From Coffea arabica (taxonomy: Eukaryota > Streptophyta > Magnoliopsida > Gentianales > Rubiaceae): 64,000 nucleotides of DNA. Below the pieces are notes generated by a model that was not told where the DNA came from, searched no databases, and saw only the letters and a list, made by a program, of their open reading frames with translations. Position 1 is the first letter of the stretch; every line of letters begins with the position of its first letter. The stretch is taken from NCBI RefSeq assembly GCF_036785885.1, contig NC_092312.1:11364001-11428000 (forward strand). Reading direction: 5' to 3'. The translations under genes were made by a program, and so were the position numbers. Below are positions 49,499 to 60,921 of the stretch, in pieces.

Positions 49499-49970
49499 GG
49501 GCAAATTTCACTTTACCCCCCTATGGTTTAACTTTTTTTTACATAATCCTCCTATGATTTTAAAAGCTATACATAACCCCTTTATGGTTTGAATTAAAAT
49601 GTTAACATGACGGGAATGACCATTCGTAACGGAGTCATTTAAAATATTAAAAATACCCTCATGTAAAGTTGAAAATTATTTATTAACCAAAGGGGGTTAT
49701 ATGTATATTTTGAAAACTATAAGGGGGTTATATGATAAAGTATTAAATCATAAGGGGGTTATATAGTAAAATATAAAAGCATATGGGGTTAATGTGTCAG
49801 GTATTTATAAGGGCAATTTTGACATTTTTAGAAGTTCCGTTACGAGTGACTATCTCTGTCACTTTGACACTTTAATTTAAACCATGAGGAGGTTATGTAT
49901 AACTTTTGAAACTATATGGGGATTATGTAAAAAAAGGCTAAATTATAGGGGGGTAAAATGTAATTTGCCC
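49499..49970. mobile_element. MULE-type MITE in intron 4 of the CBL-like gene
   Basis: The ends are GGGCAAATTTCACTTTACCCCCC and the inverted GGGCAAATTACATTTTACCCCCC. A perfect 9-bp repeat, AAAAGAAAA, flanks it (49490-49498 and 49971-49979). The interior is non-coding. Confidence 0.85.
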
Positions 49971-52947
49971 AAAAGAAAAATATGAAGCAAAACAAGAATA
50001 CAAGTCTAAATTACAGCGTGGTTTATTATACAAAATGTAAACCTTACATAAAATTTTATCTTCTGTTGGTGCATTTGGGTGAAAAATACCCAGAGTTCGA
50101 ACGAATTCACCAAATTCAATTACTCCATTGTATTTAATATCAAACAAATCAAATAGCTGCACAACAAAATACCATGGATTCAGTCACCACAGTTGCATAA
50201 TCTTAACGTAGGAGAGTTGTTCAAAGTAGAATCAAGACTAGAGACCAAAGACAGAACCAAAACAGGAGTCAAAGGGCAGAACAAAAAGTGGAATAAGGAG
50301 GGAATGTAGAGAGCTTCAAAGTAGATTAATAGTAAAAGTCATGAAGAAGCAGCAGCTTGGTTGCAGCCTGCACCATGAACAATAAGGCAAAAGCAGCCAA
50401 ATTTTATCCCCTGCGGTTTGATATATTCGTTGTGGAAAATTCTTGTATGGATTCGTGTCCTCTCGTTTCAGCGTATGCTCAGGCGAAGAATATGGATATA
50501 ATATCGTTGGTAAGCCTGGAACAGATTCGTCAACTTGTACCTTCTAGAACAGTATAACGATTAAAATCTTAATCTCTGTAAAAATTAGATCCATCTAAAT
50601 ATTTTCCTACAACTTTTTAGGCGCAAGAAACACAAAATCACATAAAAGTTTATATATCATTTTCGTCGCAAAAGAAAATAAAATAGAATAAGATGAAAGA
50701 GGAAAGTTTATGGACCATGTAGCTTTAGAGTTGTTCCATCCAAGAATTTTTCATTTGCTCAATGATCATGAATTTCAACAGCTACTAAAGAAAAAGGTAT
50801 TGAAAGACATACCCTGTCTGCAAATAGATTCTTTTCTAAGCTAAACTCTTCCTGAGAATGAAATTACATTCACAAAGCATTAGTTGACGAAGGCCCTTTC
50901 TTCCTTATGCAAGATCAGTACGAAAAATAAGTTGTGTGGCCAGAACTGATAGTTCGAAAGCGTCGCTTGTGTAACCTCACCGGTGAACAGAAGATACCTT
51001 GTGGATGAGCCCGTCATCAATAATGGACCTGCTGATTTTCTGAAACAGTTCAAATAATACCTCTACATCATTTATTGAAACTGCAAAAGTATCAGCATGT
51101 ATAATTTATCAATACAAGCTCTAGAGTGTCCTAGATCACCTCAGAGTACTGAGTCAAAGTTTTACTGATAAGTGAATATTTTACTTTGATTTCATTTGAT
51201 AAAGTGCAAGTTTTGTTGTCTTTTTAGGGGAGAATAGCCATGTTTAAGCCCTTTTAAATATAAAATTTCTTTAAGTGTTACTTAGTGAACTAAATGTACA
51301 AATGTATGGATTAGTGCGGGAACATATGGCATTTTGTAGGGAATGAGCGCATGGAACAATCTCTAGGTCCTCAATGCTATTTGCTGTATGGAGACAAGAG
51401 TAATGGAGCGCATTGACCAACATGCGCGCCTTATGACAGAGAGGTTGGAGAGGCATGATCAGCGTCTTTGTGCTTTGGAGAACCATTTCCAAATCCACCA
51501 TTCACCTACACCGACTCCGCCTCCCGTACATAGTGAGAGTCAAGCTGCGTCCATTCCTGAACACAGAGGCGAAGTTGAGCAAGAAGCTCATGTAGAAGTC
51601 AGAGGAGAAGCAGCCTTGGAACTCGGCGGACCCTCAGCTTAATTTCCTTTGTTTTCTTTTGTTTTGGATTTTCTTTTGTTTATTTTTCTTTTAGTTAAGT
51701 CTTTTGGATTGTCTTACTCCCCTACTGTGATGTACTTTCCCCCCTGCATTCTAAGTAGATTTTGGGATGTTCGTGATATTCGCGATGTTCGTATTGACTG
51801 CTGGATCTCTCATGCAAATTGATTAGGGGAGTATTGTTTCTTTGCCCTCCTTTCACATTGAGGACAATATGACTATTAAGTATTGGGGAGGGTGTGGTTT
51901 TTATGGTTGTTAGTACATGTTAACTCTTTACTTTTGATGAGAAATGCTGGAAATGATTGTGAAAATATGCATTATGACTGAATTCTTGTTGAATTGTGGT
52001 TTGCTGACAAGGAGTTTCATCTATTTATAGGGAAAACTCTGCCAAGATTTTTCCGGAATCTTTTCCAAAATTGCACTATGACCCAAGAAGTTGATTAGGC
52101 TATCAAATTTCCCTAATCGTTGACCAAATGAAAATCTGCTTTAGAAGAATTCATTTCTCCCATGACTTGTAATTAGTTTTATGTGATTATGATTAATGTA
52201 TCTTAGAAAGTATATTTAATAAAGTGGGAACAATTATACTTTTATTTCTATCTATAATGAAATCTCTCCCTTGACTTTAATTTACAAAGAGACGAGTGAT
52301 ATTATCCCTTAGTGATATTTTTTCTCTTTTCATGTTGAAAGAGGGTTGATTCTTAACATTGAAAAAAAATGTGAAGAAAGAGAAAAAGAAAGAAAAAAAA
52401 AAGAAGAGGAAGCAGCTATAAATTCACACCGTAAATTTAAGTACTGAGTAATCAGGAATCTTTATCTAAAAATGTTGATTTATGCGTAAAAAGGTATTTG
52501 GATGGAAAGGTGTGGGAAATTTGACGTTTAAGTGCTGAGCAATCGGGGGTCCTTACCTACAAGTGTCGATTCTCGCATCAAAAGGCACTTATAACGTTAC
52601 AAGTATTGGTGATTAGTATATATTTGAGATGCCCTCGTTAATAGTATTTTGTGGAGGAAACAAATGAAATGGAAGATTCTCACTAAGGGATGGTAAGAAT
52701 CGGTTATTTGTGGAGCCAAGTAGGGGAGAGAGATTGATTTGAATATGATAAAATTTAGGGATAATTGATTCCACTTTATTAAGTATGATAAGTATTAGAT
52801 GCATTAAGAGGAATTGCATAATGGTTAAAGGATGAGTTGAGAGAACTGAATTTGATAAAGCATATGTTCTATTTGACACTTGAATTATTGGTTGAGTGTT
52901 TTGTTGGATTGCTTGAGGACAAGCAATGATTCAAGTGTGGAGGAGTT

Positions 52948-55783
52948 TGATAAGTGAATATTTTACCTTGATTTTATTTGATAAAGTGCAAGTTTTGTTG
53001 TCTTTTTAGGGGAGAATAGTGATAAGAATACATTTTACGTATTTTTAGTGTGTTTTATTAGTTAATTTTGGTTTGATTATTTAGTTTTATAACTAAAATA
53101 ACTAAAATTTTGGTAAAAATCTACATTTTATGTTAAAGTGGCTAACATTGCATTTCTATTGATTTTTGTAGTAAAAACTTCATATTTTGTAGGTTTAATG
53201 ATTCAATCATCAAATGAAGTGCATTGACAAGATATTTGGATGATTGATGATGGATTAAAGTGGTGAAAATAAAATATGAAGTGTAAAAGGAAGAAATGCA
53301 ATTTGAGGACAAAAAAAAAAATCAAGAAAAGTCAGCTTTGACAACTCAAACATATTTTCGTATTTTGACTATATCTAGAGGTATACATATTGGATTGAAG
53401 TGATCTTTATACTATTTTGAAGCTAAGAAATAGGTCTAAATTCGGTATGAAGACATCAAAATCCAATTCAACCGATTACTCAGTCAAAAAGTCGAAATAC
53501 CAAAATTCAACACTACTGTCCAAAGTTGAAAACAGGGGTTTGATCAGGTGTTAGTATTTCGGTCATATCTCAGTTTACAAAACTCTGATTTGGATGATTT
53601 TTAAGACATTGGAAAGCTAATTTAAAGGGCTAAAACTTTTGTGTTTTACACAAAAGCTAGTTCGACCTTCATCATAGAGAAAATTGCAGTTGAAGTGAAG
53701 CCAAAAACACAGAATTGAAAACGCGACTGCAAGCCACGTTTTGTGTAGGCGCGTTTTGTAGCCGAAATCTGCAATTTGTTCAGCTATTTCTCGTGTTCAG
53801 ACTACTTTCCAACTTTAAGTTGCAAGGGAATTCGGTACACATGCTTCAGAAAACAAAAGGGCAAGAAAGGTAGCTTATTTTCAAGTCAAAAACATTTGTT
53901 ATTGACTATCTTAACAATTTCAGATTTGGGAATCAAGTGTGGAAAGTTTGACCAGTGGAAAATGAGCTTTGGAGTAGTTTATATGCAGAGACATTTGGGA
54001 GGCCTGACATGATCATACGGGAGAAGCTAGAAGAGTGCAAAAATATAGTTCTTCCATTTCCTTAGTGTAGGATAGTTTAGCTAGTAGTTCATCCATTCTT
54101 GTATATTAACTAGATTATGATGAAAATGAAGATGAAGAAAGAGGAGTTGAAACTCATGTGACAAGAGTTATCTCTTTTCCAACTCTTTATCTTTTGTATT
54201 GAATTCTAAGTTTAGTTGATATGTAAGTTCTGGATTTTGTGTTAAATATGTGTCTCTAAAGTTTATGCCTTGGGTTTGGTTGAACTTTCTATAATTGTTA
54301 GTGTTTATTATCTGGTTATTTGATTGCTATGATTTGAGCAAGTTATTTAGCACTTTGGCTCTTTAAATCATGATTAATCTGGTACTATTGATTGTGATTA
54401 TCTAAGGTGTTGTTTCTACAATGAAAATTGAGATTTAACACTAGTTTAAGAAGTGCTAAACATAGGGAGTACACTCACGAAAGTAGAGGTGCACCTATGT
54501 GGTTTTTAGTGATTCATTTCATGTAATTTCACTGAAGAAATGAACTTGTAACTAATTTCATAACTATGAGAATAGGTATGGATTAGTTATAAGTATAATT
54601 GATTCACTACGAAAGTAGGATTCAAATGCATAAGGAAATTACACCATAACTAGCCTAGATGTAGTACTCAATGATCCAAATATAGTACTTGCATGAGTAG
54701 TTAGGGATACCACAACGTAAGGAGTTTTTATTTGTTATTTTGTATAATTTTAGTAGGTTAAATTTGTTATAATTCATTGATAGTCTAAATAATAGAGAAA
54801 CTTTAGTAACACTACAAAAAATCATTTCTTTCGTGACAAATTTTTCGTGACAAGAAACCTATTCGTTAGGAAAACCATGCTTTGTATGACGACCCGTCAA
54901 GCAAATGTCCTTCAAAAGGTGCTGCTACTTTAAACGTGTTTTTCTATTTATTTCATTGTCTAAAGTTACTTTCCCCACATCAATTCGTCAGGAAAAGTTT
55001 TCATTCTCCCTCCATTTCTTTCCCACCAATTTTTTTCCCCTCTTGGACCGAAAAGGAATTTAAAAGGACATCTTGTCCTTATGACATAGACACCAGGAAA
55101 CAAAAAGCACTTTTCCCAAATCTCTACTTTTGGAACAACAACAACAAAGTAACACTTTCTCCAAATCTTCAGCTTGTCTTCATCTCCAACAACAGAGAAC
55201 AACAACGAACTCCTTCGAACTTGTCTTCATCTCTTTCAACAAGAGAGACAACACGATGGTCTAAGGTGATGTAAAAATCAAATAATCCTTCAATTTTGTC
55301 TTGAATCAGCTCCCTTTCTCCAAATCCCCCTTCAATCTTGTGCTAGAAGCTGGTTTATGCTTGAGATTTCACCACGAAAGTTGGGAAATGCTTGCGTAGA
55401 CTAAGTTCGATTCATTGGCGAAAGCAAGTTCCAATAGTTTGAGAGAAATGCATCCTTAACAAGACAAGAATATTAGTGATATTTAGCTAATTTATTCATG
55501 TTTAGGTACATTTGGTGGATTCTATACCCTAAAATATTGATGTTTAGTTGAATTACTTCGAGTTATTAACTTGCATTGTACTACTTTAGCATTTAGTTGA
55601 TTAGTCTAGTTGAAATTGTTGGTAAGTTTAGATAATAAAGGGAGCCAAAAGCCTTAGTAATTCATAGTTGATTTTTCTGTGGGATCGATCCTAATTTTCT
55701 TATCTACTACGATGCATGACCCGTGCACTTGTAGTTAACTAGGGATTAGGTTAAAATTTAGAGCGCAGGTATAGACCTCGTCA
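52948..55783 (+). repeat. Right LTR, 2.8 kb
   Basis: It starts TGATAAGTG and ends ACCTCGTCA. The last 100 bp contain GGGATCGATCCTAATTTTC and CCCGTGCACTTG, phrases common at the ends of plant Athila/Tat LTRs. The unusual length partly reflects a possible CACTA fragment at 54810. Confidence 0.75.
54810..54960 (+). repeat. Possible CACTA transposon end
   Basis: CACTACAAAAAATCATTTC is the canonical CACTA terminus. It is followed by subterminal TTCGTGACAA and TTCGTYAGGAAA motifs. No matching right end (TTTTTTGTAGTG) was found, so it may be a single-ended relic. Confidence 0.4.
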
Positions 55784-56318
55784 TTTACAATAATTCAAAA
55801 AAAAAAAGAAAAGGAAAGGAAAGAAAACACTTGTTGCCCACTGAATTTGATGTAATTTCCATGTGAGTACTAAAGAGATAGTTGATAACTAATGGGAGTA
55901 CAAATCTTTTTTTTTTCATATTTGTATATTCTAGGAAAGTAAATGCCAAGAATTCTTTGATGTACATATGAAATATGAGGTAATTTTTTGAGATGAATGC
56001 AAGATTACATGACACATCCAATTTGAAACGAATGGAGCCGTCCAAATATGTCAACTAAGTAAAGCTAGAATTAAAAATGAACATCATCATGCATGTTTCT
56101 ACAAATGCAGTTCAAGATTAATGCATGCAAGGTTCCCTGCTAGAAATATAAGGGGATAAATGGCTACCATATGCTATGCAAAGGAGGAGGAATTTAGTAA
56201 AGAGATGCATGCTCACAAAGTGTCTCAGCTGCAAGAACAGCAAGTTCCTCATAATCAGGGATTTGCCTGAGGGTTTTCGAGCAATAGGATCCCGTCTGTT
56301 AGAGATGCTACTTTCCAA

Positions 56319-57039
56319 GAAAACTCCTTCAAATATCTGCTACAGCATCAATTGAAAAAGGTAAAGCACCCTGTTGTGAAACTCTTTGGATTAAAAAAAT
56401 GACAGGTTTCAAGCATTGGGATGAGCTGGGATTAGACATGCCCCAGACAGTAATCGATTATTATTATTATTTAGATAAATGTCTATTTACTGTTGCTATC
56501 AATTGCAAAGTTAGATTCTTTTGAGTTTATCTGTTGATTTTTCTTTTTCCATTTTTCACTCCTTCAAAACCCGGCTGGAGCATAGATTGGTTGAGGTCTC
56601 AATGTCGCTTTGTCCAGAACGGATTAGGGGCAGCCGGTTGGCCCTCTAGTTTCAACTTTTCTGTCCATTTCCGCTATGTTTTGGATAGGATAAACCGAAA
56701 GAAGGAAAGCGTTGGGAATGTATTGTCGAGGACTAAAAATGGTTCCAACAAGAAATTTGTACATGTGAAAAGAAATTGTCCTGTTTTTGGTTGAAAAGAA
56801 ATGTCTCTTTCTCGTTCTGCCTTTTTTGAAAGGAATTGTTCATCTACCAAAGTACTGAGAAGATAGAGGAAAATTATAATATTAGTATAGATGCCAAAAA
56901 ATGGGAGAAAAAAAATCATAAATTTTGTAAACGTAGTAGTGACTGAGTCACATTTTAATTAATTCAGAAAACCCCCTTTGTGAAACCACTTGTTTGTTCG
57001 TAAGGGGATGTAAATGCACTTGTCCTGAAACTCAGAGAT
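56319..57039. other. 5' flank of the CBL-like gene, no assignable gene
   Basis: A plus-strand frame at 56534-56794 has no recognisable family. No TATA box can be assigned with confidence. Confidence 0.35.
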
Positions 57040-57212
57040 CTGTTTGGTTATCAAGATTTGCACAAAAAAAGTATGCAAATTTTGTTTTACTTGTATTATA
57101 AACACAATTTTCAATTACCTTTCTATCATACATGCATTATATCACAAAAGTTCTACAATATTACTTCATTATTTAAGATAATATTTCTTAAATAATCTAC
57201 CATCCAAACGGA
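57040..57212. repeat. TTTGGAT-type MITE
   Basis: It runs from TGTTTGGTTATCAAGATTTG to CTACCATCCAAACGG with an AT-rich core. The termini are imperfect inverted repeats. Confidence 0.5.
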
Positions 57213-57794
57213 CCTGAAATTATTTCAAAGTCAAATTAAGGGCTTGAAAGAATTGTTCAAATACAAATTCTAGTTTCGTACGAGACACAATGTGAAAGGA
57301 CATACGGCGTGTTCAAATATAATACCATGGGTAGCTCACGGGGTTGCTAAAACCAGTTTCTGAATTGGGCGTTAAAAAAAGTAGGGCTTGAGACTTGAGA
57401 GTTGAGACTTGTATTTTTTTCCCGCTTAGGAAAAGTATCGTGCTCAATCCTTCTCTTTCTGAAACAAGTATCTAATTTTCGAAATAATTGACCTTAGAAG
57501 AGAAAAGTAAAAATGGCGGTTTTGAAGAGAAAAAGGTCAAACAACAGTGAAATGGGCACTTTCGTCACAAGGCAGCTGCATCAAGAGAAACTCAGATGAA
57601 TGATAGCTTTTTGGATTGGACTAACGGTCCACGGTCTTCCAACAATAGAGAGTGGAAATAATTTTCTTGGTCAAAGACATTCCATTCCAACCATTATAAA
57701 ACAAAACACTCTTGATTATACTTTTCTTGCCCATTTAGCTTGGTTTCTTGTGAGAAAGGTCAGCTCCATCATGCAACAGAGCCAAATTCAGAAC

Positions 57795-57990
57795 TAGAAT
57801 CCATCAGCCTCTTCCACAAGAATCTTGGACAGCCTTTACCTAAAGGAGGCTAAAAAGTGATATTTAAAAAAAAAAAAAAAGAATGTAACATAATAATGAG
57901 TGCGGGAGTCTAAAACTCGTGAACTAGAATCCATTAGCTTCTTCCACAACAATCTTGGACAGCCTTTACCTAAAGGAGGCTAAAAAGTGA
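57795..57990. repeat. Two-copy direct duplication (~68-bp unit)
   Basis: ACTAGAATCCAT, then CTTCCACAA, then TCTTGGACAGCCTTTACC, then TAAAAAGTGA occurs at 57795-57861 and 57923-57990 with four substitutions. A poly(A) run lies between the copies. Confidence 0.8.
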
Positions 57991-59465
57991 CAAATTGCGA
58001 AATGTGGTATTCTAGTTCATGGAACGAACCAAACGATAACAAGTGTACAAGTGCAACTGCAGCTGCCTAGTTTGGCAGTTTGCACACAAATGCTGTAAGA
58101 TATGTGCCCCGAAAATTCTGCGTTGAAAGAGCTCGAGACTGTATTTTCCATCCACAATCTGGAAGCCATCAGCTCGAAATTCTAACGTTAGCACCAGATT
58201 CTTTCAAGTGTGGTTCTTTGATTTGTCAGAAGTGTGGAGATAAAGCGAACTTTTGTTGGTTTTATTTTTCTCAGGGAAATGTATGTCTTAGGTTTACCTC
58301 GATGGTCAAATTGTCGATTCTTCAAAAATTGGTGTATTTAGTTGATTCTTGCATGATATTGCGATTCACTGCTGTACCTGAAATACCGTCAAGGATAACT
58401 TGACGCCTTCTAAGAGTTGAAAAATAAATCCTGGCGAAAAAAAAAAAGCAAAACATAGTTCAAATAATAGTGTAGCTCCCATGCCAGACATTCCTCTCCT
58501 AATATTTTACAGCAAGATCTCAGAGCAAGTATAACAATGGATAGGAGCAGAAAGCATAGAATCATATTAACCATTAATGCGCAGATTCTATCATTTTCTT
58601 CATGGAGAGGAAATGGAAATGAAACTTGCCAGCAAGCAATGATCACTGCTAAGTGCTACGCGTTATAGGAATTACCAAGACAGATCGGCTATATTTTCAG
58701 TTTCTTCTTTCTACGAAATTAATGTATGAAGTAAGACAACTTTCGTGGTTGCGACTGTGATCAGGACAGCCATTGTCTCAATGCTGTTAGAAATCATGTG
58801 TGAAAAAGATTAGGTGACATCAAAGGAAATCCAAGGCATACTATGGAAAAAGAAACACACGCTTATTTGATGGCACTTATTTTATAAGAAATCTATGCCA
58901 ACTAGAACTGGCTGTACTATAAGTGTTGATTAATCAGCTTAGGCAGCTTTTTCCCGGTAATTGGCATCTCCAATAAGCATATAAAGCTATTAGCAATGCA
59001 TTGATGCTTATGTTATTTGTTTATTTTGCAGCATTATATCTCATTAACCATAGAAATGCAGAACAGATGGAGAAACATTAGCAAGAATCCAATGATCAAA
59101 GATATGGATCGAAAATGATTGATTATCAGTTCAGTGCGAAGAGGATTGCTTGACACGATATAACTGAAATGCCTTTTGATGGGAAGAGTATCAGGGCTCT
59201 TTCTCCAAGTTCCTCAACTGCTTTGAGGGGAAAAATAGCGGAATAACTTGTCATAGTATCAAATTTCACAAAAACCTGGATTTCTTTGTTTTTTTTCATG
59301 GTGTTTAACTACTCTTCCCTCTGAGGGAGATCACCCATTGTCAACATTTGTGTAGTTCTCTCATAGTTTTATTACCATCAGAGTCCAGAGACAATCAGAC
59401 AAGTCTGGCTGTTCCTTAATAGTTGCATAAAGTATTTGAGGGGATAGCTGGCGCTTCAAACAGAA
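57991..59465. other. Intergenic, no assignable gene
   Basis: Open frames on both strands at about 58012-58403 have no recognisable motifs. Nothing else stands out. Confidence 0.35.
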
Positions 59466-59525
59466 GTGCAAGAGAGTTGCGCTTAGACCAAAAAAAAAAA
59501 AAAAAAAAAAAAGGTGCAAGAGAGT
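59466..59525 (+). mobile_element. Minute retroposed tail with 12-bp target duplication
   Basis: GTGCAAGAGAGT (59466-59477) is repeated exactly at 59514-59525. Between the copies lie only TGCGCTTAGACC and a poly(A) run of over 20. This looks like an almost completely 5'-truncated retroposition event. Confidence 0.6.
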
Positions 59526-59882
59526 CTTTAACTACTGAGATCAGTCGTTTATTAGGAGAAGAAAAATGAATGTGTAAGAGTTACAATGGACACAGCTTTT
59601 ACAACTATCTGCAGACACATTTACATTGTTGTCGAGATATTAAAGCTAATTAGCTACAACCCTTTGGCCGACTAGCATTATGAATTTTGACTTCAGATGA
59701 AGGGTAAGACTGTGCAAAATCTAGTAGAGAGCTAAAATGTAGTCTCCCAGAGCTTTTAAGGACTTGATTAATGGAACAAACTAATCGGAGAAAAACAAAA
59801 AGGAATCAATAAATGAATTAAATGAAGTCTAGTTAAAGATTGTGCGTATAAATTGCTCCACCCTGGTCTTTGTGCCTAAACC

Positions 59883-60832
59883 TTACGAAGAAGAAAACTT
59901 GTGTCTCCTCCAATACGTCCGGTCTCCTTCAACCTCCACCAAATTCTTCATTACCGCATCTGAGGCACTTGTTAGGAATTCTGACCAATCCCTATTCAGA
60001 AATTAAGAGCGAAAGTACATCAGATTTGTTTCTCCATATAGTCATGACATACATACATACATATATACATATGTGTGTGAAGAAATACGTATATATACAG
60101 ACATACATAGACATCTGTGTGTTGTTTTAAGTGTTCTACCGCAGTGGGTGTGTGTGTGTGTGTGTTTTTTTGTTTTTTTTATTGTGGTACGTCTGTGTGT
60201 GAGAAGAAATACGTATATATGCATGCAAACATACGTAGATAGGTGTGTGTGTCCGTATTTTTTTTTCTGGTGTGTGTACCGTGTAGTGTGAACATACTAG
60301 CGCATGCATGTAATATTCCAAAGAACGTGAATGCTCACCCTGTTGACGTATCAAATGTGAGTCCAACTGTGTATTTCGCCTCCTCCAGAGCCCGGCTAAA
60401 CCGCTCCAAATTCTCCGATGTACAGGTACGGTTGTCCATAACACGGAGTTCAGAAGGTTTTACGTTGCAAAAAATTGGTACAACCTTCTTTTTTAGCTCC
60501 ATCATTAGAGCCAATTCGTGCAGGCAAAAGTGGGATTTGCAATAATTTGGTGAAAACACGGCCACTGCAACCTTGCATTGGTGAATTCCCACGTCAATTT
60601 TTTCGAACAATTTGTCGCCTGGTTTCATGTTCTTGCTGTCCAAAAAGGGGCTTACCCCTAGTCTTTTGAGATGATCGTAGAGCAATCCTGCAACATTTTT
60701 CTTCGTATCGATTCCTCGGTGATTGATGAACACATCACATGGTTTTTGCCGCTGATTAGGTGTTAGTATTTGATTTCGGTATCTGAAAAGCAGTTGGCCA
60801 GTTTTCTTGGCTGACGATGCTGTACGTTGCAT
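59883..60832 (-). CDS. TIR-only protein (putative NADase), copy 2
   Basis: Two exons (60832-60339 and 59991-59883, GT-AG, phase 2) encode 200 residues. The TIR domain starts near residue 32 (CDVFINHRGIDTKKN). It continues with FLDSKNMKPGD and CLHELALM with the expected catalytic Glu at 106, and ends TFDTSTG|DWSEFLTSASDAV. The intron sits at the same codon as in the copy at 29648-30509. Length and motifs match BdTIR-type TIR-only proteins, which hydrolyse NAD+ to cyclic-ADPR-like signals. The N-terminal extension is about 30 residues shorter than in copy 1. The final SSS* tail lies in exon 2. Confidence 0.9.
60049..60258. repeat. Compound microsatellite in the TIR copy 2 intron
   Basis: (ACAT)n, (GT)n and a partly duplicated GTGTGTGARGAAATACGTATATAT unit (about 60073 and 60198) fill much of the 347-bp intron. 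Confidence 0.85.
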
Positions 60833-60913
60833 GGCCCCAAGAAGAAGAAAGCTGAAAATGTGTAAAGTTTGATGGTAAATTTGTAATGAAGATTCTTGGG
60901 TAAGCTAGGCTAG

Positions 60914-60921
60914 CATTTATA
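60914..60921 (-). promoter_or_regulatory. Possible TATA box of TIR copy 2
   Basis: TATAAATG on the minus strand lies about 82 bp upstream of the ATG at 60832. The spacing is right for a short 5' UTR. Confidence 0.55.

Larger units (their letters stand above)
51167..55783 (+). mobile_element. Ty3/Athila-Tat-like LTR retrotransposon remnant in intron 1
   Basis: TTTAC flanks both ends (51162-51166 and 55784-55788). The right LTR (52948-55783) starts TGATAAGTGAATATTTTAC right after the polypurine tract AAGTGTGGAGGAGTT. Of the left LTR only the first 72 bp remain (51167-51238). The interior keeps the 3' part typical of this group, with ACATTGAGGACAATATG and GGACAAGCAATGATTCAAGTG; gag and pol are deleted. 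An 84-codon frame at 51388-51642 (METRVMERIDQHARL) is what is left of coding sequence. The element inserted into the large first intron of the CBL-like gene, in the opposite orientation. Confidence 0.8.
47065..56295 (-). pseudogene. CBL4/SOS3-like calcium sensor gene, apparently broken
   Basis: Eight exons align with calcineurin B-like proteins: 56295-56217, 51080-50998, 50851-50813, 50156-50048, 49417-49365, 47710-47627, 47560-47448 and 47141-47065. Recognisable parts are GSYCSK at the N-terminus (acylation-type), IIDDGLIHKEEF, NLFADRLFDLFD with [29 protein letters not shown], the EF-hand [13 protein letters not shown], and [14 protein letters not shown]. Wording is closest to SOS3/CBL4, which activates a CIPK kinase in Na+ homeostasis. 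Damage: the start codon is ACG with a stop just upstream; exon 3 lacks about 7 codons after EEF; and the last exon has one base too many, moving FPSFVVSS out of frame (637 nt in total, not a multiple of 3). The donor of intron 7 (GTCTGA) is also weak. An unseen splice form or non-AUG start could rescue part of it. Confidence 0.8.

Noticed and set aside
56534..56794. 86-codon plus-strand frame upstream of the CBL-like gene
   Set aside because: Arg-rich, no known domain, no target repeat or LTR beside it; not enough to call a gene or element.
58012..58403. Overlapping frames on both strands
   Set aside because: No motif is recognised; overlapping opposite frames of this length are common by chance.
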